Of a stretch of DNA of 64,000 bases, positions 28,901 to 31,099 are shown piece after piece. The notes beneath the pieces were generated by a model. That model made no database searches. It was not told where the DNA came from and saw nothing but the letters and a program-made list of their open reading frames with translations. This stretch comes from Chitinispirillaceae bacterium. Its GTDB lineage: Bacteria > Fibrobacterota > Chitinivibrionia > Chitinivibrionales > Chitinispirillaceae. Each line of letters opens with the position of its first letter. Position 1 is the stretch's first letter. The stretch covers positions 62,001 through 126,000 of the forward strand of contig JAFGIN010000113.1 in the NCBI GenBank assembly GCA_016929595.1, given 5' to 3'. Position numbers and translations under genes: made by a program.

Positions 28901-31066
28901 TTGTAAAATCTGGCCATAGCGATTGGGGTCAATAGCATCGGCCTTGGGTATAATCACCAGCTTTCCACCAAAAAGTAATGCACCGTACATTTCCCAAACC
29001 GAAAAATCAAAACAGGGTGAATGAAACATGGTCCAGACATCATGCTGATTAAAATCAAATAAACTTTTTTCATTGAACAGCAGGCGTACCACATTGCGGT
29101 GTTCAATCATAACCCCTTTGGGATTCCCGGTGGTTCCGGAGGTATAGATGATATAAGCCAGATGCTCCGGAGCGATGGCCGCAGTCAATGCAGCTGGTTT
29201 CTTCTCCAGTTGCATAGGCTCATCCAGGTTGATGATGGCCTTTGAAAAACTCACTTTAAACTGATAACTCCGCCTGGTGATAAGCAGAGCCGCCTGACTG
29301 TCATCCAGCATATACTGCAGACGCTGATCGGGATAATCCGGGTCAAGCGGCATATATGTACATCCTGCTTTCAAAACCGCCAGCATGGCCACCACCATAT
29401 CAATTGAACGGTCAAGCAACAATCCCACAATGGTTTCAGGCTGGAACTGATATTCATTAATTTGACTGGCCAGTTGCATTACCTTTTTGTTTAAGGCATG
29501 ATACGTCAGGCTTTCCTGGCCGCAACACACTGCAGTTAGTTCTCCATAACAGGCAACTGCTTGCTCAAAGAAATCACAGATGGTTGCATTATGGGGATAA
29601 TCGCAATCTGTTTTATTAAAGGTGTTGAGCAGGTGTTCCAATTCCACATCATCACTTAAGCTGATAACACGGAGGGGTTGCTCAAGCATCGGTATCAGTC
29701 CTCTGATAATATGCAAGAAGTGCTTCTTAAATTGCTCCATACTTTCGGGTTTATATAGTGATGTGGCATATTTTAGCTTATAACTGATCTGTGTCCCGAT
29801 TTTGCATCCTTCCAGTACCATATCAAACGGAGTGGTTTCCAAATCCATGTCATAAGCTGATAATCTGAGATCTTTCATTTCTACGGATACCGTATCCGTA
29901 CTCTGCCACACCATCATCACGTCAAATAACGGATTTCGGCCCAGATCACGGTTGGCTTTGACAGTTTCCACAAGGCGACTGTAGGACAGATCCTGATTAT
30001 CCAGAGCACCTAAACATTGCATCTTTACATGGTCAAAGTAATCTTTTAGCATCATATCTTTTTGAGGAGATATCCTGAACACCAGATTATTCACAAACAT
30101 ACCAAGCATCGTCTGCATTTCCGGTAAAGGACGGCCCGCAACTGGTGACCCGATACAGATATCTTCCTGACCACTATACTTATGCAGTAAAAGCCCCATT
30201 AAGGCCAGACTGCTCATATAATGTGTCAATCCGAACATACGATTGATCTGCTCGATTACGTTAGTCTCCTGATCCGTCAGGCTAATCATCAGTGTTCGTC
30301 CGGAAAAAGACTGTCGCTCAGGACGAGTGTAATCGGATGGAAATTCCAGCACCGGCGGATTTTTCAGTTGCTTTTTCCAATATTCAATCTGAACCCGGAC
30401 CCGTTCACTCTGCTCTAATTGTTTGCTCCACATCACCACATCACTGAATTGGTAGGTCAAAGGGACTAAGGTCAAACCCTGGTAGGCCCGAATAAAGTCA
30501 TTCAGCAGCAATCTTACCGACTGGGCATCAGCTATCAAATGATGGATATCAAAAAAGATATAATGCAGTTCATCTGTTACATGGAGCAGTTTCATTCGGA
30601 GTAAGGGAGGTTCTGTTAAATCAAACGGCCGGATAAAGGAGCGAATCGCAACGGGCAACATATCCACACTGGCAAGCTTGCCTTCTTCCATGATCCGGGG
30701 GGCATGGTCATGCACCACCTGTACTGGTTGCCCATCTTTCATCCCGATTCCGGTACGAAGCAGAGCATGCTTGGCCAAAAGCTGATTGTAAGCACTGTCT
30801 GCCCTTTTTTTATCCACCCGACCCTCTACCTTGTAAACTGCAGGAAGATTGTAAACCGTTGATGAAAAGTTTTCAATAACCTCCAGCAGGTATAACCGGT
30901 ATTGTGCCGAAGATAACGGATAATAACTTTTGTTGTGGCTGACTTTCAATTCAGGATAAGTCAATGATTGTTTGGCAGTTTGAGCTGCCCGTTTTTTTTC
31001 AAGAAGATTTTTAGCTAATATCTTTTTTTCTTCCAGTGTCAATTCTGTGGTGCACTTGATATCCAT
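4952..31066 (-). CDS. Giant eight-module non-ribosomal peptide synthetase, (C-A-T)x8-TE
   Basis: A single polypeptide of about 8700 residues that should assemble an octapeptide on carrier domains and release it by a C-terminal thioesterase. Eight repeats of condensation, adenylation and carrier domains are readable. The C motifs are HHxxxD followed by G (A in C1 and C2). The A motifs YTSGTTG/FTSGSTG, Y(R/K/C)(T/S)GD and the A10 Lys are all present. Seven carriers have GGHS and the last has GGNS. No epimerisation, methylation or cyclisation domain was seen, so L-residues are expected. The first C domain sits at the N-terminus right after the PKS gene, so it should accept the PKS-bound acyl chain. 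I chose ATG 31066 because AGGAA stands just before it; ATG 31096 lies in frame three bases after the PKS stop but has a poor ribosome site. Gene size and packing imply translational coupling to the PKS. No MbtH-like gene, phosphopantetheinyl transferase or exporter is in the window. Confidence 0.97.
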   Translation of the reverse strand: MDIKCTTELTLEEKKILAKNLLEKKRAAQTAKQSLTYPELKVSHNKSYYPLSSAQYRLYLLEVIENFSSTVYNLPAVYKVEGRVDKKRADSAYNQLLAKHALLRTGIGMKDGQPVQVVHDHAPRIMEEGKLASVDMLPVAIRSFIRPFDLTEPPLLRMKLLHVTDELHYIFFDIHHLIADAQSVRLLLNDFIRAYQGLTLVPLTYQFSDVVMWSKQLEQSERVRVQIEYWKKQLKNPPVLEFPSDYTRPERQSFSGRTLMISLTDQETNVIEQINRMFGLTHYMSSLALMGLLLHKYSGQEDICIGSPVAGRPLPEMQTMLGMFVNNLVFRISPQKDMMLKDYFDHVKMQCLGALDNQDLSYSRLVETVKANRDLGRNPLFDVMMVWQSTDTVSVEMKDLRLSAYDMDLETTPFDMVLEGCKIGTQISYKLKYATSLYKPESMEQFKKHFLHIIRGLIPMLEQPLRVISLSDDVELEHLLNTFNKTDCDYPHNATICDFFEQAVACYGELTAVCCGQESLTYHALNKKVMQLASQINEYQFQPETIVGLLLDRSIDMVVAMLAVLKAGCTYMPLDPDYPDQRLQYMLDDSQAALLITRRSYQFKVSFSKAIINLDEPMQLEKKPAALTAAIAPEHLAYIIYTSGTTGNPKGVMIEHRNVVRLLFNEKSLFDFNQHDVWTMFHSPCFDFSVWEMYGALLFGGKLVIIPKADAIDPNRYGQILQQERVTILNQTPSAFYQLIPVLLSGTQELALRMIIFGGESLTPIQLQAWRKRYSKVKLINMYGITETTVHVTYKEITEREIDQNVNTIGLPIPTTKTYIMDEMQQLLPIGVAGEICVGGAGVGRGYLNRPELTIGKFVDNPYRSGETLYRSGDLAKRLPGGEMIYMGRIDNQIQLRGFRVELGEIESRLLEHELISEAAVTAVKDKHGDLKIAAYYICETVLNHDELRRFIKTKLPDYMVPAAIIHLDKMPLTINGKTDRKALPVPTFQSEYHYKAAQTTIEKKLVTIWQEVLDHEQIGIDDHFFEIGGHSLLATQVFSRIRVEWGLELPLVMVFEHPTIAALARALEKEIQQVKQAAALISPMPKTEAVPLSFSQQRLWFIEQLAPNNPVYNIPYVIRLDGSVQADWLQTAITTIISRHEGLHTVFVEQNGMPIVKKRPMADTILEQRIITDADQLSAFIMGEARKPFDLSQDMLVRSYLINAGKDTHYLMFTMHHIVSDAWSISIFLNELSLLYGQLAAGRVPSLAPLSIQYHDFAYWQKQAIESELMQKQLSYWKQQLGGSLTPVELPYDYKRPQQMCYEGATYFFELDPLLCQELKDLAKQESVTLYMLTIALFKVLLHFYSGQEDILVGSPIANRNNRQSEQLIGFFVNTLVVRTQINRRQSFKEYLSVVKKTALQAYQNQDVPFDMLVDELQPDRQLNQNPIFQVMFSLQNKTMPDLSLPGATATVMERDIGLSHFDLTFELTEGIHPLKGKVTFRKDLFKIGTIARLVEHYQAIARAVVKDRTVGIDSISMLSYKEKEQLLVAWNDTGMDYPRNTTIDQLITKQVRRTPQAIALQYQSLTLTYEILNQKANCLAYYLQAQGILKNELVGLCLHRGPQLLIAMLGIFKSGGAYVALDPYFPKNRLTMIIEEAGLKYIITTQELIDLVSHTGSVKPVLLDIEANEIERQPHTEFPAVHSSADRAYVLFTSGSTGRPKGVEIEHRNVINLLESLKQDPGCSEEDVFMAVTTISFDMSVVELFLPLICGATVVLMSKEDSMDPEVLDVAIETYGVTIFQSTPATWEILLRNNWKGNKRLKAFCGGEAMSSWLAGALLERVGRLWNMYGPTEITVYSSIEEIKGNEKITIGKGVGNTLLYILNEKLQPVPIGIRGELYVGGEGVARGYLHQEKLTAEKFIINPFGKGRLYRTGDCCRWTEDGKIDYLGRMDNQVKIRGFRIELGEIESAIKNYPKIEQAVVIVREDHPGKNRLVAYIVTAGGQKADYKSISDALKKTLPDYMVPTVYMSLDALPLTANYKIDRKALPIPEYGVTAAYQPPVSKTEKKLAEIWQDVLELDIVGIQDNFFEIGGHSLLATQIVSRIKSDLGKPAQIKHLFEYPTIAVLASAMDCLETQNDKAVIVPADRSVPLELSFAQQRLWIIDQLDPGNPAYNIPVAVELKGPLDLDVLERSINKIIARHEVLRTVIAMQDDKPIQVILDEKCIPLDKVMVTEQELGRLPELIASEAVKPFNLSKGPLLRATIYELAEQHYVFAYTVHHIVSDGWSTGLFVKELLANYQAIETNQPGALPPLAIQYADFAKWQKELLQGDRMSKQLDYWKAQFSGSVPVLELPTDYIRFRQQTFFGDAELFHISRETLDKIQQLSLQTSTTPYMILLAAFSLLLNRYSSQDDIVVGTPIANRNHQDVESLIGFFVNTLAIRTRISDDLSMEALIENIRRALLKAYDHQDVPFEQVVDAVQPERDMSRSPLFQAMFILQNATVLPAFDKRVGVKLFEIPVKVTQFDITMSLMEDEQGLAGRLEYNTGLFKSGTIRNMIRHFYKILNELLENSHKTVGQLEMLNSNECDVITSLLAGEKTDIQSLQPVHRIIENNLIHHKENLAVLDAAYQLTYTELNQHANQLAHYLISQGIKPGDYVGLCLKRSYHLIVAWLAVLKTGAAYVPLDPGYPGERLRMMLEVAEVKTVISTKNSNAIKFKATILLDQLTDVLRNQSKANPETAVDITMPLYIIFTSGSTGRPKGIKMPHRALANLISWQNSDFCLSQTQRVLQYASINFDVSFQEIASTLASGKTLVMITEEQHQDFSELIKVLADFNVNRLFLPAIALHFLSEYINESHLALKELREVITAGDVLQITPAVTAFFEKLPHCRLYNHYGPSESHVVTSYTLSHDQLSWPVYPPIGKAIANTQLYIVDSQGRMVDQGLVGELLIGGTSLADGYIGQDQLTLQRFKRLSINGRTEDVVYCSGDLVRMNYDHELEFFGRKDDQVKIRGYRIELGEIEHQLNDHPDVKTCVVTVGEDNKRNKYLVAYVVTRRQEVETQVLKAWLARLLPEYMLPSVFVPLQELPFTPSGKVDKKSLPKAGFEKCGRVYRAPQNETDAKLVECWKQVLSLEQIGIDDDFFEIGGHSLMATQVIARINKVFSINLPLRCLFENKTIAALAKKIETVEQRTSVVIEKTDRSRPLPLSFSQERFWFINQLEPDNTAYHIPLALELKGNLDIRLLEQNINTLIERHESLRTRFLKRNHQPVQVIDAPEKRSLEIVDVAGLNDRALKELVSRSVNTPFNLQQGPLFTCALFKRENDDYVFLMNMHHIISDGWTLSLLLKELISLQQGRELMPLTVQYADFAVWQHSWLQGEFLEKQLHYWKKKLDGELPVMELPLSNERPSSQTYHGCTFTFEIPSPLKTRLEQLSRETDTTVFMIYMAAYSILLNSYTNQEDLIIGTPIANRRYVELEFIAGLFVNSLPIRIDLSGNPNFITLLKQIKNTMLGAYDHQDLPFEKLVDELVGKRDLSRSPIFQTMFILQNTDMPEMKSNELIISKFDYPAQTTHLDLILAVYDLNGRTIGEMEFNTDLFNRDFIEQLSRSYLAILQQFTYSPDSRMAEMVVLTSEEHFLLDQWNATEMPLDNTLCIHHLFEQQVLRRAGHIAVADEEELWTYDKLNQKANQLAHYLMRKGVGSGDLVGLYLHRNPRLWIALLGVLKTGAAYVPLDPAFPKARLKTIVQGAGLKVVLTTADTYPDPVCSAEPIILDERLCILDNQSVANPNLNVDSAALCYVLFTSGSTGVPKGVKIAHRNVVNLMLSMKERPGMSEHDNLLNVTTASFDLSVPDLYLPLTVGGTVFVLGKDGAMDAKKIMYCLDKWSITFMQSTPSTWTMLEHAGWKGKEDLKILCGGEVFPVWLAKTLAGKCKEVWNMYGPTETTVWSTAQKIDGDSLLTIGKPLANTELHILDHNLKQLPIGVAGELVIGGYGVGKGYLNNQKLTDKSFLKSPVKSRYNGRLYRTGDCCRFLPDGRLEYIGRMDHQVKIRGYRIELGEIESVLHNYSGIQQEVVIVREDQAGNKQLVAYVIGDLAEKKDEILNHLRTKLPDYMIPATVVVLDEMPLTITGKIDRKALPAPVWSVQTAYEAPVTDTEKKMVAIWQEVLSADKIGIDDNFFELGGHSLLATQVISRIETEWGKSIPVRLLFEKPTVKALAVVLGDVNVNETTSIRPVKREMPLPLSFAQQRFWFIEQLDPGNVAYNVPMAVRLQGTLDAGQLEEHLNTLVKRHESLRTRFIQNDSDPVQVIDTPMHHQLTIIDASEWSESVLLEKVSETVYLPFDLKLGPLFRTYLFKINEQDHIFLMNMHHVISDGWSQSVLLKELILLHQDLPLPELPIQYADFTIWQRNWLQGERLLRQMDYWKKQLDGELPLLSLPLSGERPAIQSFIGTTRSFIVPSDVKNALLTLAGNTETTLYMILLSAYAVLLHKYSNQEDIIIGTPIANRNRQELEPLVGFFVNTLVIRTDLSGNPTFRVLLNKVKNTMLGAYEHQDLPFEKLVDELISRRDLSRSPVFQTMFILQNMPMPELMANGLTVSRFDYPTRIAHFDITLIMGEVSGKLIGEFEYNTALFSHSFIEELIRAYSHILNLLTDNPQRTIADVTVLTENDIKQLRLWNQTVVPYDRSLCIHQCIEKQVLLSPEKPAVCFYGRQLTYGELNKHANQLAYYMSTQGVGQGDLVGLYMNRTERLWIALLGVLKTGAAYVPLDPSFPPERLKTIVQEAGLKVMVTTEEFDMASISSADSVKSIVLDNSLNILANQPVENPGFAVDPSNLCYVLFTSGSTGVPKGVQIAHSNVVNLLFSMQACPGFSQDDRLLNPTTASFDLSVPDLYLPLFCGGTIYVIGREDAMVPEKIIEALETGDITFMQATPSTWAMLEQSGWRGKKNLKVLCGGEAFPKWLAKRLQSLTREVWNMYGPTESTVWSAAEQVLGDELTIGRPIANTEIYVVDKNLYPLPIGVAGEIMIGGLGVGCGYLKRPELTEKSFVKPGFSTLHQGLFYRTGDAGFFRKDGRIAFIGRLDSQVKIRGYRIELGEIEAVLHDYSGVNQEVVMVREDRPGNKQLVAYLVGPQEDEKTSIRDHLKSRLPDYMVPSAFVFLEQMPLTNNKKINRRSLPLPAWEKQVTFVAPRTDLEKNLAVIWEDVLSVPRVGIHDNFFEIGGHSILATQLMARIRSRLKQDLAIRTIFEHPSIAELAACMEQKQKQDYEIIPKAMRHRYMPVSYSQKRLWFIQRFDPRSGAYNVPLAVKLTGEVDANVLEEKLNIIVSRHESCRTIFTMQDDRVMQVIRDDFYLALEQRNISELSKCKQNQLINDLARAPFDFELGPLIKSYLFKTGQQQYVFLLCMHHIITDGWSNSNFIKELMHLLDNRPLPQLPVQYVDYAVWQEAWLQQEKHEKQLIYWKTQFSGKCPVLELPLDFPRPRNQTFNGSLVSLNIAPSLTTALHQLAERTETTIYMVLLTAYNILLNKFSNQNDLVVGTPVANRDRTELEPLIGCFINTLAIRTQIDPGMEIKDLLKRTKATLLDAYANIDLPFEKLVEALNLERDTSRSALFQTMFVLQNTPMPEVNVGAVKVAMHDLDMGIAHFDLTCAIIEGHDNNLQGSLEYNSDLFEQLTIERFALTYVRILETICQNDSLTVNCIDVVTEAEKDLQLTIWQAQARIYPKEKTLQALVEESAAKWPDRLALQYSDTKMDYKTLNARANQLACYLREQGVCEGGAIALCMERSLNMIVSLLAVLKTNNSYVPLDPGYPRERLGSMLEDAGVEVVITESGLDIGVKDSMLSVHLNELSASLSACPSDNLDLPANLLHPACIMFTSGSTGKPKAVQILHQGISRLVVNTNYMSITEKDRIAHIGNPAFDASTWEIWSALLNGASLVIYDKVTVLNIELFATRLKQDKITAMLPTTALFNQMAAISPSVFSDMETVLFGGEKADPHAVRNILYHGKPCHLINAYGPTENTVISSYEEIDILSDDQAGIPIGRPVANSSCYVLDQHLNLLPVGVVGELYVGGDGVALGYKNNREQTSMAFINNPIDMHLSGLYKTGDLVKWNKLGKLIYVGRLDGQIKIRGFRIEPGEIEVVIKAHDSVSQAIVCLKKDLLDQDQLTAYVTAKEEQDIDCRQLLGALKEKLPVNMVPSQIVQLDHIPLTANGKVDYKALPQPDWQQTRTIVKPRTETEDALVTIWKDVFRTDLISTDDNFFEIGGHSLLATQVISRIKKEMAVDLPVSLFFEKPTIAGCADFIATLEAKHYREITKVSRNQYLPLSFAQQRLWFIEQLEPGNTAYHIPLAVRINGPLELVKLEASLNRIIARHEVLRTSFKIAHNQPYQAIADYLQLSIHYNCMAQIQNDISENLAQEYLQKEIKKPFDLINGPLLRAYLLELQKEEYIFMLVMHHIVSDGWSVGILVKELMDGYDNKYLEELPIQYADFSKWQREWLEAEGMEKQLTYWKECLKGSLPVLECPTDYERPKVQTFKGRTQDVTLTPALSQAVKRLGRQLDLTPFMVLMGAYQLMLHKITGQEDIIVGTPIANRNRAEIETLIGFFVNTLAIRSEFYQKQTIQYYLKQLKQYCLGAYAHQDLPFEKLVDEIQPVRDMSRSPVFQTMFVLQNNPDYNMKHDQVLLSPYNLVTQTTHFELLLSMQEKEECFTGSFEYNTDLYKASTIQSMLDYLIMILEQMTSRPDMMIDQLSLLRKQDELRLAAWNTTSIIQYPRHSVHALVEHQVVLNPDAVALLDDHEELSYKQMNVRANQLAHYLMITKKPGPVGLCMPRSNSMVIALLAILKSGSAYVPFDHHYPKARLQGMIEDAQVKTMVTTSALASIVPADQTELVLYDKITTELADQKEFNPDNAVTLNESVYITFTSGSTGRPKGIEMSHRALSNLIEWQLEQFKNSPSKQVLQYASINFDVSFQEIFSTLAGGLTLVMTSEDDRKDFRQLIQLMQHREVNRLFLPAIALHYLAEQAIVMKLYPASLKEVITAGDVLKMTPAVTTFFQSLPECECFNHYGPSESHVVTSYHLSGDSSRWPYHPPIGKPIANTKCLVVDKQLKPVPPGIAGELLIKGVCLAKKYVNQPQLTEERFIVLEDERCYRTGDMVRWLENGDLAFIGRGDEQIKIRGFRVEPEEIEAKLNQLENIRTTVVKGVKDQNNRIQLIAYVILHDKLAYDENGVKKALSRDLPEYMIPAHIEVLENMPFTPSGKIDKKALPVPNVKMSDLSYEGPHNDLQKQLVEIWQDVLGLDKVGIDDHFFEIGGHSLLATQVVSRIYTDLSITVTVRQLFECPKIRLLAGVIAQNDCRQEVDQISRADRNQLLPLSYAQQRLWIIDQLEPGNTAYNLSFAVRFKGDLKPLLLQTSLDQMVAQHEILRTTFAEVDNQPVQIIHKDRQAHFIVHDLSGIEHNLDNAMVMVRMEAATTFDLNGGPLLRTQLIKLNEQDHVFIYNMHHIITDGWSINLFVKELAFRYKCLAMNTVSLRDEVAIQYADYALWQRKWLQGEVLTKQLKFWKDHLGDDLPVLELPLDKPRPMTQTFNGHTFTKVLSPVLLNSLKDLAKQYDASLFMVLFAAYNLLLSKFSGMRDIIVGVPIANRNRKQVESMLGFFVNTLAIRTKLEHHLSFGKLLSSVKEVLLEAYANQDLPFENLVDHLQIPRDVSRSPVFQTIFNMISHMQTAIVEEYLQIEPLAYDVCISHYDLTVTIADYAQEHCAIFEYNTDLFEAASIERMADAFITLLEALTQNPGLLLPAISIIDERQARVMVHDWNDTRTDYPGKNRLESLFEKQVARTPDKVAVEFGPDSLTYAELNKKANQLAHYLGKLGIEPGQVVAIEMERSMDMIICILGAVKAGAAYLPLDPGYPKERLRMMIDDSKARCVITKNDNSLGSIKTIALVEIGTELARQPVANPGMSCCSDQILYIMFTSGSTGKPKGAAIPHQAVARLVKQTNYISITSEHRVSHLSNVSFDAATFELWGALLNGATIVGFNRLEVLDLDQFAGIIKAKQITTMFLTTALFNQMAAHHPAAFEYLDYLLFGGEAADPKWVKAVVVNGKPRHLVNMYGPTESTTFATMYEINGVTSCERTLPIGFPISNTTCYVLDENFNLVPVGVPGELFIGGDGLALYYVNQPELTRKLFVDNPFEPGRLYKTGDIVRWNNQGILEFICRADDQVKIRGFRIECGEIEAALMDLPTVKQAIVVVREDFPGDKRLVAYYTSDQKTSHNDLRQALEQILPHYMIPAALVAMDQIPLTANGKIDKCRLPQPEWVDRKNYEAPKTDLEKIVAAVWQDVLGLERVGLTDNFFEIGGNSLLAIQVISKLRDQFNAKIPHRLILDEPLLGSLATALQTQLEGSRLLTEPQDPLVPLQVQTTGNPLFCIHPMDGSAMCYKPLALQLKGVMPVYAIESPIRLGLVEQYENIEAMATHYIDLIKRRQPKGPYRLLSWSFGGVVVHEMINQLQAGGEMVEFVCFLDSVAPVKVEGCYHDISFIPIAATFIDDLKQQNQNLKFLADLNESDLKNRIIDSLQKSRDLEFYHNREDFKRFLQLSYIHLKIVLNYKPKKLHYNACLLRPQASPESGTEYVEWLERCLLVERLVKDYKINRISGEELNRCYEEFKPALSHDDGLLGWTMVTTGNITVQTVSGTHANMVLYPYVKNCSEHIKLFIERLY
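4955..5889 (-). other. C-terminal type I thioesterase domain of the NRPS
   Basis: About 310 residues after the last carrier form an alpha/beta hydrolase release domain. It opens with PLFCIHPMDGS. The nucleophile motif is SWSFGG near nt 5625, with Ser where the first Gly of GxSxG usually stands. A FLDSVAP segment offers the acid, and GTHANM close to the end supplies the His. It should release the chain by hydrolysis or by ring closure; the sequence alone does not decide which. Confidence 0.88.
5890..9001 (-). other. NRPS module 8 (C-A-T), predicted Ile or Val
   Basis: HHIITDG lies near nt 8603, the A core FTSGSTGKPKG near 7168-7203 and the carrier, with GGNSL instead of GGHSL, near 6033. The code D-A-F-F-L-G-M-T-F-K matches the isoleucine code DAFFYGITFK at eight positions and the valine code DAFWIGGTFK at seven, so a branched-chain residue is expected as the last one incorporated. 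Confidence 0.8.
9002..12149 (-). other. NRPS module 7 (C-A-T), predicted Pro
   Basis: HHIVSDG lies near nt 11745, the A core FTSGSTGRPKG near 10325-10360 and the carrier near 9175. The code D-V-Q-F-I-A-H-V-V-K is identical to module 3 and one residue from the classical proline code. The A domain is strongly similar to that of module 3, which suggests that module or A-domain copying shaped the gene. Confidence 0.85.
12150..15283 (-). other. NRPS module 6 (C-A-T), predicted Leu
   Basis: HHIITDG lies near nt 14890, the A core FTSGSTGKPKA near 13463-13497 and the carrier near 12318. The code D-A-W-L-L-G-A-V-I-K matches the leucine code DAWLYGAVMK at eight of ten positions, with hydrophobic substitutions at the other two. 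The A3 motif ends in Ala (PKA) instead of Gly. Confidence 0.8.
15284..18398 (-). other. NRPS module 5 (C-A-T), Gly-like code identical to module 4
   Basis: HHVISDG lies near nt 18005, the A core FTSGSTGVPKG near 16575-16612 and the carrier near 15450. The code D-L-P-Q-L-G-M-V-W-K is the same as in module 4, and the C domains of the two modules are also very alike (shared MNMHH.ISDGW, LSGNP.F, KNTMLGAY). A tandem module duplication is the simple reading. The A10 motif is NKKINR instead of NGKIDR; the Lys remains. Confidence 0.78.
18399..21506 (-). other. NRPS module 4 (C-A-T), Gly-like code
   Basis: HHIISDG lies near nt 21110, the A core FTSGSTGVPKG near 19690-19727 and the carrier near 18570. 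The code is D-L-P-Q-L-G-M-V-W-K: six of ten residues match the Gly code DILQLGLIWK and three of the other four are conservative changes, but Pro at position 239 is unusual. The code is identical to that of module 5. A small residue is the best guess, held weakly. Confidence 0.78.
21507..24667 (-). other. NRPS module 3 (C-A-T), predicted Pro
   Basis: HHIVSDG lies near nt 24265, the A core FTSGSTGRPKG near 22840-22876 and the carrier near 21677. The code D-V-Q-F-I-A-H-V-V-K differs from the classical proline code DVQLIAHVVK at one position. The segments FDVSFQEI and HYGPSESHVVTSY are typical of proline-activating domains and recur almost unchanged in module 7. Confidence 0.85.
24668..27800 (-). 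other. NRPS module 2 (C-A-T), substrate unassigned
   Basis: The C motif is HHIVSDA near nt 27400; the A core FTSGSTGRPKG is near 25965-26000; the carrier GGHS is near 24842. The code read by eye is D-M-V-Q-F-G-M-V-Y-K. It has the shape of the glycine-type family (Q at position 278, G at 301, the TPATW and CGGE surroundings) but shares only four residues with the Gly code DILQLGLIWK. The A10 motif reads NYKIDR instead of NGKIDR, with the Lys kept. I do not assign a substrate. Confidence 0.8.
27801..31066 (-). other. NRPS module 1 (C-A-T), predicted Thr
   Basis: The C domain has HHLIADA (Gly of the motif replaced by Ala) near residue 177 counted from ATG 31066. The A-domain core YTSGTTGNPKG lies near nt 29120-29160. 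Aligning by eye to GrsA-PheA gives the ten-residue code D-F-W-N-I-G-M-V-H-K, which equals the classical threonine code as I remember it. The carrier GGHS is near nt 27978. A Thr directly after the acyl chain offers a hydroxyl that could serve in ring closure; that is inference. Confidence 0.85.
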
Positions 31067-31070
31067 TGTG

Positions 31071-31075
31071 TTCCT
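31071..31075 (-). promoter_or_regulatory. Ribosome binding site deciding the NRPS start
   Basis: AGGAA lies four bases before the ATG at 31066. The upstream in-frame ATG at 31096 has no comparable purine stretch, so the shorter N-terminus (MDIKCTTEL) is preferred. Confidence 0.6.
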
Positions 31076-31099
31076 ATTTTCCCCGGGTCGTCCCATTTG

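Noticed and set aside
5000-31000. Many plus-strand ORFs of 60-150 codons opposite the NRPS gene
   Set aside because: They repeat at equivalent places in each module and mirror conserved NRPS motifs, as expected of shadow frames.
4952-31066. Epimerisation or dual C/E domains in the NRPS
   Set aside because: No separate E domain lies between carrier and C domains, and the C domains show only standard HHxxxD motifs; an L-configured chain is the default.
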